Source: Rhodanobacter glycinis
Lineage (GTDB): Bacteria > Pseudomonadota > Gammaproteobacteria > Xanthomonadales > Rhodanobacteraceae
Reading direction: 5' to 3'
DNA length: 64,000 nt
Assembly (NCBI RefSeq): GCF_900114325.1
Contig: NZ_FOSR01000002.1
Location: 124,001 to 188,000, forward strand
The first letter of the stretch is position 1. Each line of letters opens with the position of its first letter. A program made the translations under genes and the position numbers. The notes under the pieces are model-generated. The model had not been told where the DNA came from and made no database searches. It saw only the letters and a list, made by a program, of their open reading frames with translations. This document shows, piece after piece, positions 18,903 through 27,280 of this stretch.

Positions 18903-18920
18903 TTGGCACGATGATTGCTC
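18903..18920 (+). promoter_or_regulatory. Sigma-54 (RpoN) promoter for the fimbrial cluster
   Basis: TTGGCACG-ATGA-TTGCTC matches the -24/-12 consensus TGGCACG-N4-TTGCW fully. The invariant GG (18905-18906) and GC (18917-18918) are 12 bases apart. Predicted transcription start near 18930, about 110 bases before the pilin ATG. Confidence 0.75.
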
Positions 18921-19041
18921 CCTCCCTCTCCGACGGCGCGGCCTGATCGTCCGCTGGGGAGCGGGACCGGCTGGCCCGTCGCAAGTACCCGCACCACCAA
19001 CGCTGTACTCACCAACCACTGTGGAAACCTGAGGAAACACC

Positions 19042-19587
19042 ATGAACAAGCTGCTTCTCACCTCCGCGCTCGTCGCCGCCTTCGGCGCCGCTGCGCTCGC
19101 CCCGCAGGCCGCCAATGCGAACGACGGCACGATCAACATCAACGGCGCCGTCACCGGTTCCACCTGCACGGTCAAGATCAACGGTGCTGCCGGTCCGGCC
19201 ACCATCACCCTGCCCACCGTCTCGACCACGGCGCTTTCTGCCATTGGCGACACTGCCGGCCAGACCGCGTTCGCGATCAACCTGTCCGGCTGCGCCGGCT
19301 CGCCGACCGCCACCAAGGCCTCGACCTTCTTCGAGAACGGCCCGAACGTGAATGCCGCAGGTCGCCTGGTCAACACCGGCACCGCCACCGGCGTCGACGT
19401 GCAGCTGGTCAACAGCGACAACAGCGTGATCACCGCCGGCAGCGCGGCCCCGACCACCGGCGCCGGCGTGGCCACCATCACCGCCAACGCCGCCACCCTG
19501 AACTACTACGCCCGCTACTACGCCACCGGCACCGTTGGCGCCGGCAGCGTGGCCAGCAGCGTGCAGTTCTCGGTGATCTACCAGTAA
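19042..19587 (+). CDS. Major fimbrial subunit (type 1 pilin family)
   Basis: A 181-residue pilin. Signal peptide MNKLLLTSALVAAFGAAALAPQAANA, then DGTININGAVTGSTCTVKING with the first conserved Cys, a second Cys in LSGCAGSP, and a C-terminal beta strand LNYYARYYATG ending in VQFSVIYQ with the penultimate-aromatic pattern needed for chaperone binding and donor-strand exchange. It is the first gene of a five-gene chaperone-usher unit behind the sigma-54 promoter. Assembled outside the cell as the fimbrial rod. GAGGAAACACC before the ATG is a good ribosome binding site. Confidence 0.93.
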   Translation: MNKLLLTSALVAAFGAAALAPQAANANDGTININGAVTGSTCTVKINGAAGPATITLPTVSTTALSAIGDTAGQTAFAINLSGCAGSPTATKASTFFENGPNVNAAGRLVNTGTATGVDVQLVNSDNSVITAGSAAPTTGAGVATITANAATLNYYARYYATGTVGAGSVASSVQFSVIYQ

Positions 19588-19679
19588 TACCGCCGTACCA
19601 CGCGAGCACCGCGACCGGCCATGCCGTGTCGCGGTGCCGCGCCCCGCTCCTGTCAAGCAACTGCTTCGAGGTCGCCCCC

Positions 19680-20429
19680 GTGAAACATTCCATCCACGCC
19701 TTGGCTACGGCGTTGCTGCTGCTTTGCCTGAGCGTTCCCGCGGCACAAGCCAACGTCGTCATCGGCGGAACCCGAGTGGTGTTTCCCGCCCAGGACGGTG
19801 AAGTCACCGTGCGGCTGACCAACAACAACAAAACGCCGGCTCTGGTCGAGGCCTGGATCGACAGCGGGGATGAGCATTCCACGCCGGACAAGGTCAACAC
19901 GCCGTTCCTGATCACGCCGCCCATCTTTCGCATGGATCCGCACAAGGACCAGAGCCTGCGCATTCTCTACACCCAGAACAAGCAACCACTGCCGACCGAT
20001 CGCGAATCACTGTTCTGGCTCAATGTGCTGGAAATCCCGCCCAAGCCCAGCGGCAAGGCATTCGCTGGCAAGAACCTGTTGCAGTTCGCGATTCGTTCGC
20101 GTCTCAAGCTTTTCTATCGTCCGGCCCACCTGGCTGGCGATCCGGCCAAGGCACCTTCGCTGGTGACCTGGACGAGCGTCCCCGATGGACAGGGCTATGC
20201 GCTGGAAGTGCACAATCCCACGCCGTACCACGTCACCATCGTGCAGGCCACGATCACGGTCGGCGGCAAATCCTATGTCAGCGATTCCGGCATGGTCGAT
20301 CCTTTCGGCAAACTTGATTTGAAGGTCAAGAACCTTGCCACGGCGCCCGCATCCGGCACGCCGGTCACTTACGACATCGTCAACGATTACGGTGCAACCA
20401 CGCCACTCAAGGGCAGCGTGGCGCCGTGA
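19680..20429 (+). CDS. Periplasmic fimbrial chaperone (PapD family)
   Basis: A 249-residue chaperone that caps pilin subunits by donor-strand complementation. Signal peptide (KHSIHALATALLLLCLSVPAAQA), then NVVIGGTRVVFPAQDGEVTVRLTNNNKTPALVEAWID, PFLITPPIFRMDPHKDQSLRILY and ESLFWLNVLEIPP, all classic for the family, with the conserved Arg and Lys of the subunit-binding cleft. The start is a GTG at 19680, with GAGG 8 bases upstream; no ATG fits the signal peptide. Its stop overlaps the usher start (GTGA). Confidence 0.94.
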   Translation: MKHSIHALATALLLLCLSVPAAQANVVIGGTRVVFPAQDGEVTVRLTNNNKTPALVEAWIDSGDEHSTPDKVNTPFLITPPIFRMDPHKDQSLRILYTQNKQPLPTDRESLFWLNVLEIPPKPSGKAFAGKNLLQFAIRSRLKLFYRPAHLAGDPAKAPSLVTWTSVPDGQGYALEVHNPTPYHVTIVQATITVGGKSYVSDSGMVDPFGKLDLKVKNLATAPASGTPVTYDIVNDYGATTPLKGSVAP

Positions 20430-23275
20430 AGGCAAGGCATGCTACAGACCGGACGGCACCACCGCGCCGGCATGGAGCATGCCGGCAGGCGTTGCTGAGC
20501 GCGGCGATTGCGCTGGTGCTTGGCGGCTGGAGCATGATGGCCGCGGCAGGTGCCACGGCGGCGGGTGCTGCCGACGCGGCGCCGGTCGCCAGCCCCGCAT
20601 CGTCCGGTGCCGACTCTGCCAGCAGCAGTGCGGACGCCGGCCCTGCCAACGGCAGCGATGCCGACGGCAGCACGACCTTTACGTTCGATCGCAGCCTTCT
20701 GGCTGGCGCCGGCGACAACACCAGCGACCTTGCCCGCTTCGAGCACGGCAACCCGGTGTTGCCCGGCTCGTACAATGTCGACATCTATCTCAACAATGGC
20801 TGGGTCGGCCGGCGCGATGTGCGTTTCGCATCGGCAACGCCCAATGCCAGCGCCACCCCATGCGTCGATCGCCAGCTGCTCGACCAGTTGGGGCTGCATC
20901 CGGCCAACCTGTCCGCCGAACTCGTCAAACAACTGGTGGATCCGGCCGCCTGCGTCAGCATGGGCAGCCTGATACCCGATGCGTCGATGAGTTTCGACAT
21001 GGGCAACCTGCGGCTGGATACCAGCGTGCCGCAGGCCTACATGCAGCAACGTGCGCGCGGTTACGTCAGCCCGGAATACTGGGACGAGGGCGTGCCGGCG
21101 GCGTTGCTCAACTACAACTTCAACAGCTACCGCAGCAGCAGCCACGGGCAAACCCAGACAACGTCCTACCTGGGCCTGAATGCCGGCATCAACCTCGGTG
21201 CCTGGCACTTCCGCCAGGATTCCACGGTCAACTGGCAGTCCGCCACCAGCGGCACGCGTGCGCGCAAGCGCTGGCAGAACATCGACAGCTACGTGCGGCG
21301 CGACCTGCCGTCGCTGGGTGCGCAATTGACGCTGGGCGACAGCTATACCGATGGCCAGGTGTTCGACAGTTTCGGCATCCGCGGCGTGCAACTGGCCACC
21401 GATGACCGCATGCTGCCCGATTCGCTGCGCGGCTATGCGCCGGTGGTGCGCGGCGTGGCGAACACCAACGCCAAGGTCACCGTGAGCCAGAACGGCGTGC
21501 AGCTCTACCAGACCACGGTGGCCCCCGGCCCCTTCGTGATCAACGATCTGTATCCGACCGGCTACGGCGGCAACCTTGACGTGACCGTAACCGAAGCCGA
21601 CGGTCACACGCATACGTTCTCGGTGCCGTATGCCTCGGTCGCGCAGCTGCTGCGCCCCGGCACCACGCGTTTCGACGTCGCCGTCGGCCAATTGCGCAAT
21701 ACCGCATTGCTGAGCCTGCCGAATGTGGTGCAGGCCACCGTGCAACACGGCTTCAACAACCTGCTGACAGGCTATGCCGGCATCGAAGGATCCCAGGGCT
21801 ATGCCGCACTGCTGCTGGGCAGTGCCATCAATACGCGCTACGGCGCGTTCGCCCTCGACGTCACCCAGGCGCGCACGGCCACCCCGGGCTACGACAACTA
21901 CAACGGGCACAGCATGCGCCTGAGCTACAGCAAGATCCTGCCGGACACGCAGACCTCGCTGACGGTCGCCGCCTACCGCTATTCCACCAGCGGCTTCCTG
22001 AGCCTGACCGATGCGGCACTGGCCCGCGACTACGCCCGCCGCGGACTGAATGCCTTCAGCTACACCGCTCCAACCGATGTCACCCTGATCGACGGCGTGC
22101 CGCTGCAAACCGGGCTGACACCGGCGCAACAGGCGGCGCTGGCCGGCCACAGCTACAACCCGATCATCAATCCGACCGGACTGCAGCGGCAACGCAATCG
22201 TTTCGACCTCACCATGAACCAGCGCCTCGGCATGCGTGGTGGCTCGCTGTACGCCAACGTGTCGGCCAGCGACTACTGGAACCGCACCGGCACCGACACG
22301 CAGTTCCAGGTGGGCTACAACAATTCTTTCCATCGGCTGAATTACGGCATCTCCGTCACCCGCACGCGCGACGTCTTCGGTCGCTACGACAACGAATACC
22401 TCGCCACCTTCAGCCTGCCGCTGGGCAACAGCGCGCACGCACCCAGCCTGATGCTCAACCTGACCCATGACCGCAACGGCGGCAACCAGGATCAGGCCAT
22501 CCTGAACGGCTCGTTCGGTGCCGAGAACCAGTTCAACTACGGCGCCACCGTCGCGCACAACAGCGGCAATGACGCCGGCGGCAGCAGCGGCAGCGTCAAC
22601 CTCGGCTACCGCAGCCCGTACGCCGTACTCAATGCCAGTGCCGGCAGCGGCAACGGTTATTCGCAGGCATCGTTCGGCCTAAGCGGTGCGATCGTGGCCC
22701 ACCCCGGCGGCATCACCTTCGGCCAACCGATCGGCGATACCGTAGGCATTGTCTACGCGCCCGGTGCAGCCGGTGCGCGGCTGAACAATGCCACCGGCGC
22801 ACGGATAGACCACTCCGGCTACGCCATCGTGCCCTATCTCACGCCCTACACCCTCAACACCATCGAGATCGATCCCAAGGGCCTGCCGCTGAACGTGCAA
22901 ATGGACGCCACCAGCGCCCAGGTCGCACCGTACGCCGGCGCCGTAGTGATGCTGAAATTCAAGACCGAAACCGGCCGCACCCTGATCGTACGCGCACGCC
23001 TCGCCAACGGCGACGCGCTGCCGTTCGGCGCGCAGGTATTCAATGCCAAGGGAACACCGCTGGGAGTGGTTGGGCAGGCAGGGCAGGCCTTGCTGCGCGG
23101 CGTCCAGCAAACCGGCCAAGTCAGTGCGCGGTGGAATGATGAAAATGGCGTGGCACAAGCCTGTTCATTCACCTACGCGCTACCCAGGCACGACAAGGCC
23201 GCCTACCCGCAGATCCAGGCTACCTGTGTTGCGAGCAGCGCCACGCCATCATTGCCGAAAAAGAGCGGAACATGA
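20426..23275 (+). CDS. Outer-membrane fimbrial usher (FimD/PapC family)
   Basis: A 949-residue usher that receives chaperone-subunit complexes and secretes the growing fibre. A signal sequence lies near residues 20-45, followed by an unusual Ala/Ser-rich stretch (residues about 40-80). Then come the N-terminal periplasmic domain (FTFDRSLLAG, LPGSYNVDIYLNNGWVGRRDVRF), a 24-strand barrel with plug (YAPVVRGVANTNAKVTVSQNG, FVINDLYPTGYGGNLDVTVTEADG), and C-terminal domains with PLPFGAQVFNAKGTPLGVVGQAG. The start is a GTG that overlaps the chaperone stop by four bases. The next gene overlaps its stop (ATGA). Confidence 0.95.
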   Translation: MKARHATDRTAPPRRHGACRQALLSAAIALVLGGWSMMAAAGATAAGAADAAPVASPASSGADSASSSADAGPANGSDADGSTTFTFDRSLLAGAGDNTSDLARFEHGNPVLPGSYNVDIYLNNGWVGRRDVRFASATPNASATPCVDRQLLDQLGLHPANLSAELVKQLVDPAACVSMGSLIPDASMSFDMGNLRLDTSVPQAYMQQRARGYVSPEYWDEGVPAALLNYNFNSYRSSSHGQTQTTSYLGLNAGINLGAWHFRQDSTVNWQSATSGTRARKRWQNIDSYVRRDLPSLGAQLTLGDSYTDGQVFDSFGIRGVQLATDDRMLPDSLRGYAPVVRGVANTNAKVTVSQNGVQLYQTTVAPGPFVINDLYPTGYGGNLDVTVTEADGHTHTFSVPYASVAQLLRPGTTRFDVAVGQLRNTALLSLPNVVQATVQHGFNNLLTGYAGIEGSQGYAALLLGSAINTRYGAFALDVTQARTATPGYDNYNGHSMRLSYSKILPDTQTSLTVAAYRYSTSGFLSLTDAALARDYARRGLNAFSYTAPTDVTLIDGVPLQTGLTPAQQAALAGHSYNPIINPTGLQRQRNRFDLTMNQRLGMRGGSLYANVSASDYWNRTGTDTQFQVGYNNSFHRLNYGISVTRTRDVFGRYDNEYLATFSLPLGNSAHAPSLMLNLTHDRNGGNQDQAILNGSFGAENQFNYGATVAHNSGNDAGGSSGSVNLGYRSPYAVLNASAGSGNGYSQASFGLSGAIVAHPGGITFGQPIGDTVGIVYAPGAAGARLNNATGARIDHSGYAIVPYLTPYTLNTIEIDPKGLPLNVQMDATSAQVAPYAGAVVMLKFKTETGRTLIVRARLANGDALPFGAQVFNAKGTPLGVVGQAGQALLRGVQQTGQVSARWNDENGVAQACSFTYALPRHDKAAYPQIQATCVASSATPSLPKKSGT

Positions 23276-24372
23276 CTTCTACGCTGCTCACATCGCTGCC
23301 ACGCCGCGGGCACCGCCACGCGGCAAGAGCCACGACTCCCACAGTCATCCGCTCGCAACCATGGCACGGCATCGGTTACAGGCCGTTGATGCTGTTGCTG
23401 CTGGCCTTGCTGCTGGCCCTGTCCGGCCGTGCCCATGCCGATTGCACCAGTACCAACAATCCCGGCTCTGTGACGTTCACGCCACCCGGTGGCAAAATCA
23501 TGCTGTCGAACACCGGCGCGGCCATAGGCACCGTTGTGTGGACGTCAGGGCAAGCTACCCCTGCAAACTATCCCACCCTCGTCTGTGCGGGTACCACCAA
23601 CAATGGCATCGTCAGTAGCTACGGCCCCCCCGTAGGCAGCGACGAAACGCTCTATCCGACCAATCTTTCATGGTTGTCCTTCCGAATCTTGCACCCGGAC
23701 GCAAACACGCTCTTGTCGGCCTATCCGTACAACGCGTCCGTACCGCCCAACACAGCAGGCACGGCCTTCAGCGTTGCTTCCGCATTGCAACTGGTGATCA
23801 CTGGCACCATCCCTTCAGGCCTGCAAGGCACCTCGCCACAATTGACTATCCCGGCAGGAAAGCTCGCCCAGTGGAATGTCGACATGACGAACGGCAGCAA
23901 TCCCGTTGAAATCTTCTATGTCACCAACATCCAGTTTGTCATTCCCACCTGCACGACGGCGTTCGACCCCACGACAGTGACGCTTTCTGCGGTACGTGCC
24001 ACAGCCCTTTCTGGTAGAGGCAGCACTGCCGGCCAGCAGTCGTTCCAGGTGCAATTGAATTGCGTCGCAGGTGCCAGGCTCCGTATCACCTTGAACGCAA
24101 CCAACGGCAAGAACAAAGGCGTGATCTACAACAACAACGTCGGCGGCGCCAACAACAACCCCGGCGCGGGCTACGCGCGATATGTAGGCGTGCAGATCCT
24201 CCAAAGGGACGGCAGCACTCCTGTTACTTTCGGCAATCCAATTACCATCGGTGCCACGCAAACCGGTACCATGAACCTGCCCTTCTACGCGCAGTACTAT
24301 CAGACGAGTAACAGCAACGTGACTATTGGTGACGTCAGTGCTACGGCCACCTACACGCTGAGCTACTACTGA
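23272..24372 (+). CDS. Two-domain fimbrial tip protein or adhesin
   Basis: A 366-residue protein. An unusually long N-region precedes the hydrophobic signal core (LMLLLLALLLALSGRAHA at about 38-56). The N-terminal domain (residues about 57-220) has no recognised ligand fold but the Cys pattern of a tip lectin-like domain. The C-terminal domain (about 225-366) is pilin-like: PTCTTAFDPTTVTLSAV, VQLNCVAGARLRI, then NLPFYAQYY and TATYTLSYY. This is the architecture of FimH/PapG-type tip adhesins. It starts at 23272, four bases inside the usher end. What it binds cannot be told. Confidence 0.82.
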   Translation: MTSTLLTSLPRRGHRHAARATTPTVIRSQPWHGIGYRPLMLLLLALLLALSGRAHADCTSTNNPGSVTFTPPGGKIMLSNTGAAIGTVVWTSGQATPANYPTLVCAGTTNNGIVSSYGPPVGSDETLYPTNLSWLSFRILHPDANTLLSAYPYNASVPPNTAGTAFSVASALQLVITGTIPSGLQGTSPQLTIPAGKLAQWNVDMTNGSNPVEIFYVTNIQFVIPTCTTAFDPTTVTLSAVRATALSGRGSTAGQQSFQVQLNCVAGARLRITLNATNGKNKGVIYNNNVGGANNNPGAGYARYVGVQILQRDGSTPVTFGNPITIGATQTGTMNLPFYAQYYQTSNSNVTIGDVSATATYTLSYY

Positions 24373-24487
24373 CCTGAAGCAGAATCACCGTGCGGTTGGA
24401 AGCGACCCTGCTTGCTGTCCAGCCTCGACTTTGCAGGGCACTGGATCCATTTGCAGGCACGCATTGCCAGATAACGCCCCTTCACCG

Positions 24488-25594
24488 ATGTCGAAGAACA
24501 CCATGACATACCGGCGACTGAACCACGCGTATCGCATCGTACGACAGTGCGCGGGAATGCTCGTGGCCTGCCTGGCCATGGTCACGGCATACCTGGTACT
24601 GGTCATCACACCCTCCGCCCAGGCCGCCGTCCCCCAGCTTGCCGCTGCCGCGGCCGTTGCACCGGCGTGTGTCGCGTCACCATCACCGGCCACTCTCAGC
24701 CTGGGATCCGTCACGGTTCCGGCAGGCACCGCCAACGGCGTGGTACTCGGTTCGCCGACTTCCGTGTCCGTGACGTTCAGTTGCACGGGAACGAATTTCT
24801 TCGACACGTTCAACATCCTGACGGGCAACCTGGCCGCACTCGACTCGTCCAACACCTCACCGGGAGGCGGCATCCTGTTTGCCAGCTCGCTGCCCGGCAT
24901 CGACATCCAGCTTACCGCGACGCCCACTCAGGCCGGCAGCGGCAACAACGGACCCAATGGCACGCGCGGCTGGAACATGGGACAGGTCAACTGCTTTATC
25001 TTCTTTTGCAACACCGTCACGACCAACTTCACCGCACAACTGGTCAAAGTTGGTCCTGTCGCGCCCGGCACCACCAGCACGATCAATCTGCTGCAGTTTT
25101 TCGACACGAACTCGAATTTCACCGGCCCTTCCCCGGCCTTTGGCACCCTGGTGCTGAACCCGGTCACAGTGACCGCGGGCAGTTGCACGGTGTTCCCGTC
25201 GTCGAAGAATTTCTCCGTGCTGCTGCCCACCGTGAGTGCCAGCGCCTTGAACGGCACGGGTCAGCTCGCCGGTACCACGCCATTCAACGTCCAATACACC
25301 TGCAACCCCGGCAACTCTCTCTACATCACGCTGAACACGAACACACCGGGAACAGCGACAGGCGTGATCCTGCCACCCGCTTCCTGCACGACGGGTACGC
25401 CGGCAGCCAACGTGGGAGTGCGCCTGCTGCAAGGCAACTACCAGGCGGTGAACTTCGGCATCGCGCAATCGCTTGGCCCCTCGCCCAACGGCACGCTCAC
25501 GGTTCCGTATTACGCGCAGTACTACGCCACCGGTTCGCCGGTCGGCGCCGGCCCGGTCTGTGCCACGGCCACCTTCACCATGTCCTACAACTGA
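24488..25594 (+). CDS. Second two-domain fimbrial adhesin or minor pilin
   Basis: A 368-residue exported protein. Signal/anchor helix (MLVACLAMVTAYLVLVITPSAQA), then an N-terminal domain beginning VAPACVASPSPATLSLGSVTVPAG and holding extra cysteines (QVNCFIFFCNTV), then a pilin-like C-terminal domain from about residue 235 (SCTVFPSSKNFSVLLPTVSASALNGTG, VPYYAQYYATG, ATFTMSYN). It resembles the preceding adhesin in layout but not in its N-terminal domain, so the cluster may make two tip types. The start is uncertain among 24431, 24488 and 24503; 24488 is used. It lies 115 bases after the previous gene. Confidence 0.75.
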   Translation: MSKNTMTYRRLNHAYRIVRQCAGMLVACLAMVTAYLVLVITPSAQAAVPQLAAAAAVAPACVASPSPATLSLGSVTVPAGTANGVVLGSPTSVSVTFSCTGTNFFDTFNILTGNLAALDSSNTSPGGGILFASSLPGIDIQLTATPTQAGSGNNGPNGTRGWNMGQVNCFIFFCNTVTTNFTAQLVKVGPVAPGTTSTINLLQFFDTNSNFTGPSPAFGTLVLNPVTVTAGSCTVFPSSKNFSVLLPTVSASALNGTGQLAGTTPFNVQYTCNPGNSLYITLNTNTPGTATGVILPPASCTTGTPAANVGVRLLQGNYQAVNFGIAQSLGPSPNGTLTVPYYAQYYATGSPVGAGPVCATATFTMSYN

Positions 25595-25620
25595 TCGCTA
25601 CAGACACGCGTGTCCCGAAC

Positions 25621-25977
25621 CTATTCGTAGGTCCGCGTAATCAGCATCGGTGCCGCGTCGGCTCGACTGGCGCTGACATAACCGTCAAAGTAATTCAGCA
25701 CGCGATCCGGCTCGGCATGGGTCAGTCGCCTTGCGGTCACGATATAGGCCGACACGGATGATTCGACCGGACCATGGCCGGCGCAGTTTTGTCGATAGCG
25801 ACGTTGCAGGCGAGCCGGAACTCGTGTGGATGCAATGACCTCTGCTGTCGTATTGCATGTCGGCACGACGACAGCGCCGCTGAACGTGATCCGTCCACCA
25901 TCAGCCTCCGCCGGTCCTGCCGCAAGCAGGCCACACAGCAGACAGGCCGAAACCATCACGCGAACCGAGCCATTCAT
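25621..25977 (-). CDS. Orphan pilin-like exported protein, opposite strand
   Basis: A 118-residue protein with a clear signal peptide (MNGSVRVMVSACLLCGLLAAGPAEA). The mature N-terminus DGGRITFSGAVVVPTCNT is like that of type 1 pilins, with one further Cys (YRQNCAGHG). The rest does not keep the pilin strand order, and the terminal aromatic motif is replaced by ITRTYE. It converges on the fimbrial operon, 26 bases from its last stop. The start at 25977 is well supported: GGGAGG lies 4 bases upstream. It could be an assembly modulator, a minor subunit or a decayed pilin. Confidence 0.72.
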   Translation of the reverse strand: MNGSVRVMVSACLLCGLLAAGPAEADGGRITFSGAVVVPTCNTTAEVIASTRVPARLQRRYRQNCAGHGPVESSVSAYIVTARRLTHAEPDRVLNYFDGYVSASRADAAPMLITRTYE

Positions 25978-26425
25978 ACTGCCTCCCGTCGTGCCCGAAA
26001 AACGAACGGGCGCCAAACGTGATAGCGGCAGTTGGCGGTGAAACTTCAGTGGCGAGCGGGATCACCCGTGGCCACGCAAAATCCTGTACCCCCTGCCACC
26101 ATACCCCGGCCGCATCGTGCGGCGAGGCATTTGGACAGCGCTGTCATGCGCATGTCAGCGGGGATACTGCAGCGTGTGTCACGAAAACGTGAGGCACACG
26201 TGATGCGGCCTGAGGCGTCTTCGCGAACTGCTTATATTGTGATGAACATCACGTTTTAACCAAAGACCTGGCTCGCCTTGGCCAGCGCCAGCAACCGCGC
26301 ACTGATGCTGTTCACACGAAGCATGCCGCATGGGCGGCTCAACGTTCGAGTGCGATCACCTGCGCTGCTCGCCAGGCACAAGGACAACGGTTTTCTCGGC
26401 AAAGCTGTCCCGGATGTGGCAACGA
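25978..26425. other. Intergenic region upstream of the orphan pilin-like gene
   Basis: About 450 bases without a gene. It carries the CRP-like site at 26238-26253 and, at 26136-26153, an exact copy of the 18-base motif also seen at 18520-18537. The core CATGCGCATG is palindromic. AATATAAG (minus strand, just downstream of the CRP-like site) could be a -10 region for a transcript towards the pilin-like gene, with a leader of about 250 bases. Nothing was recognised in 26260-26425. Confidence 0.45.
26238..26253 (-). promoter_or_regulatory. CRP/Clp-like site facing the orphan pilin-like gene
   Basis: TGTGATGAACATCACG on the plus strand: TGTGA-N6-TCACG, as at 18885-18900. It is 260 bases upstream of the pilin-like start, so it is likely to be its regulator site only if the leader is long. 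Confidence 0.5.
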
Positions 26426-27172
26426 TCACCGCGACGAGACGTACTTCTCGCGCCGAATCTGCTTCACCGGCAAACCGAACTCCTGCAGCGCGGTGAAGGC
26501 CGCGTCGACCATGTTCGGGTTGCCGCACAGGTAGGCGATGTCGCGGTCGGCGTGCGGTTGCAACTCGGCAAGGACGTTTTGCACGTGTCCGTTGCGATCA
26601 TGCGGGCGCGGCACCGCGCGCGGCTGGCGGCTGAGGCAGCCGTGGAAGGTGAAGCCGGGGTGGCTTTGCGCGAAGGCTTCGAATTCCTCGCCGTAAAGCA
26701 GCTCGGTTTCGTTGCGGGCGCCGTACAGCAGCACCACTTCGCGACCGCCGGCGGCGAGCAGTTTCTCGAATCGCGGCAGCATGGCGCGATACGGCGTGAC
26801 GCCGGTACCGGTGGCCATCAGCAGGTAGCGCGGGTGGGTGTCGGTGTCCTGCAGGCAGAAGCGGCCGTACGGGCCACTGGCATCAATGAGGCCGCTGATC
26901 GGCAGTTCACCCAGCAATTTGGTGGCCGCGCCACCCTCGACGTAGCTCACCGCGATCTCGACGCGCTGCACCGGCGAGCTGCCATCGCCCACGGTGCCCA
27001 CCGAATAGCTGCGCTTGGTGGCGGTGCCGTCGTCGTAGTGGAAGTGGACCTGCAGGAACTGCCCGGGCACGAAGGCCAGCGGCTGCCCATCGGCGCGTTC
27101 GAACGAAAGATGGCGCACGGTGGGCGCCAGCATGTGGCTTTCGACGAGACGGAGCTGGAAATGGTCGGCCAT
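26426..27172 (-). CDS. fpr: Ferredoxin-NADP reductase (Fpr type)
   Basis: A 248-residue FAD enzyme that passes electrons between NADPH and ferredoxin or flavodoxin. FAD-binding RSYSVGTVGDG (RxYS motif), the phosphate-side GGAATKLLGEL, NADP-binding LMATGTGVTPYRAML, LLYGARNETELLY, and YLCGNPNMVDAAFTAL. The C-terminus ends in REKYVSSR, a polar tail of the kind seen in bacterial Fpr rather than the plant aromatic end. The start at 27172 (MADHF) is used. It diverges from the YadGH-like ABC transporter over about 108 bases that contain TATAAT at 27247-27252. Confidence 0.9.
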   Translation of the reverse strand: MADHFQLRLVESHMLAPTVRHLSFERADGQPLAFVPGQFLQVHFHYDDGTATKRSYSVGTVGDGSSPVQRVEIAVSYVEGGAATKLLGELPISGLIDASGPYGRFCLQDTDTHPRYLLMATGTGVTPYRAMLPRFEKLLAAGGREVVLLYGARNETELLYGEEFEAFAQSHPGFTFHGCLSRQPRAVPRPHDRNGHVQNVLAELQPHADRDIAYLCGNPNMVDAAFTALQEFGLPVKQIRREKYVSSR

Positions 27173-27246
27173 GGGGGTCCTGATTAACGATGCGTACTGA
27201 AACAGTGTGTACTTCTGGCAGGGCCAGACGATGGAGGCTAGCTCGC

Positions 27247-27252
27247 TATAAT
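27247..27252 (+). promoter_or_regulatory. -10 box (TATAAT) for the ABC transporter operon
   Basis: A perfect TATAAT 28 bases before the ATG at 27281. No good -35 hexamer was seen at the right distance, so an activator may be needed. Confidence 0.45.
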
Positions 27253-27280
27253 AAGAGGCTCGCCCCGCTTGGTGCAGCCC

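Larger units (their letters stand above)
18487..19041. other. Intergenic region in front of the fimbrial cluster
   Basis: About 555 bases without a gene, between the operator pair and the fimbrial pilin. It contains CAGCGCTGTCATGCGCAT at 18520-18537, which recurs exactly at 26136-26153 beyond the other end of the fimbrial cluster. It also contains the CRP-like site and the sigma-54 promoter listed separately, which leave a leader of about 110 bases before the pilin start. Short open frames at 18516-18790 were not accepted as genes. Confidence 0.6.

Noticed and set aside
20387-22558. An open frame of 723 codons on the minus strand opposite the usher gene
   Set aside because: Same shadow effect; the usher on the plus strand is unmistakable.
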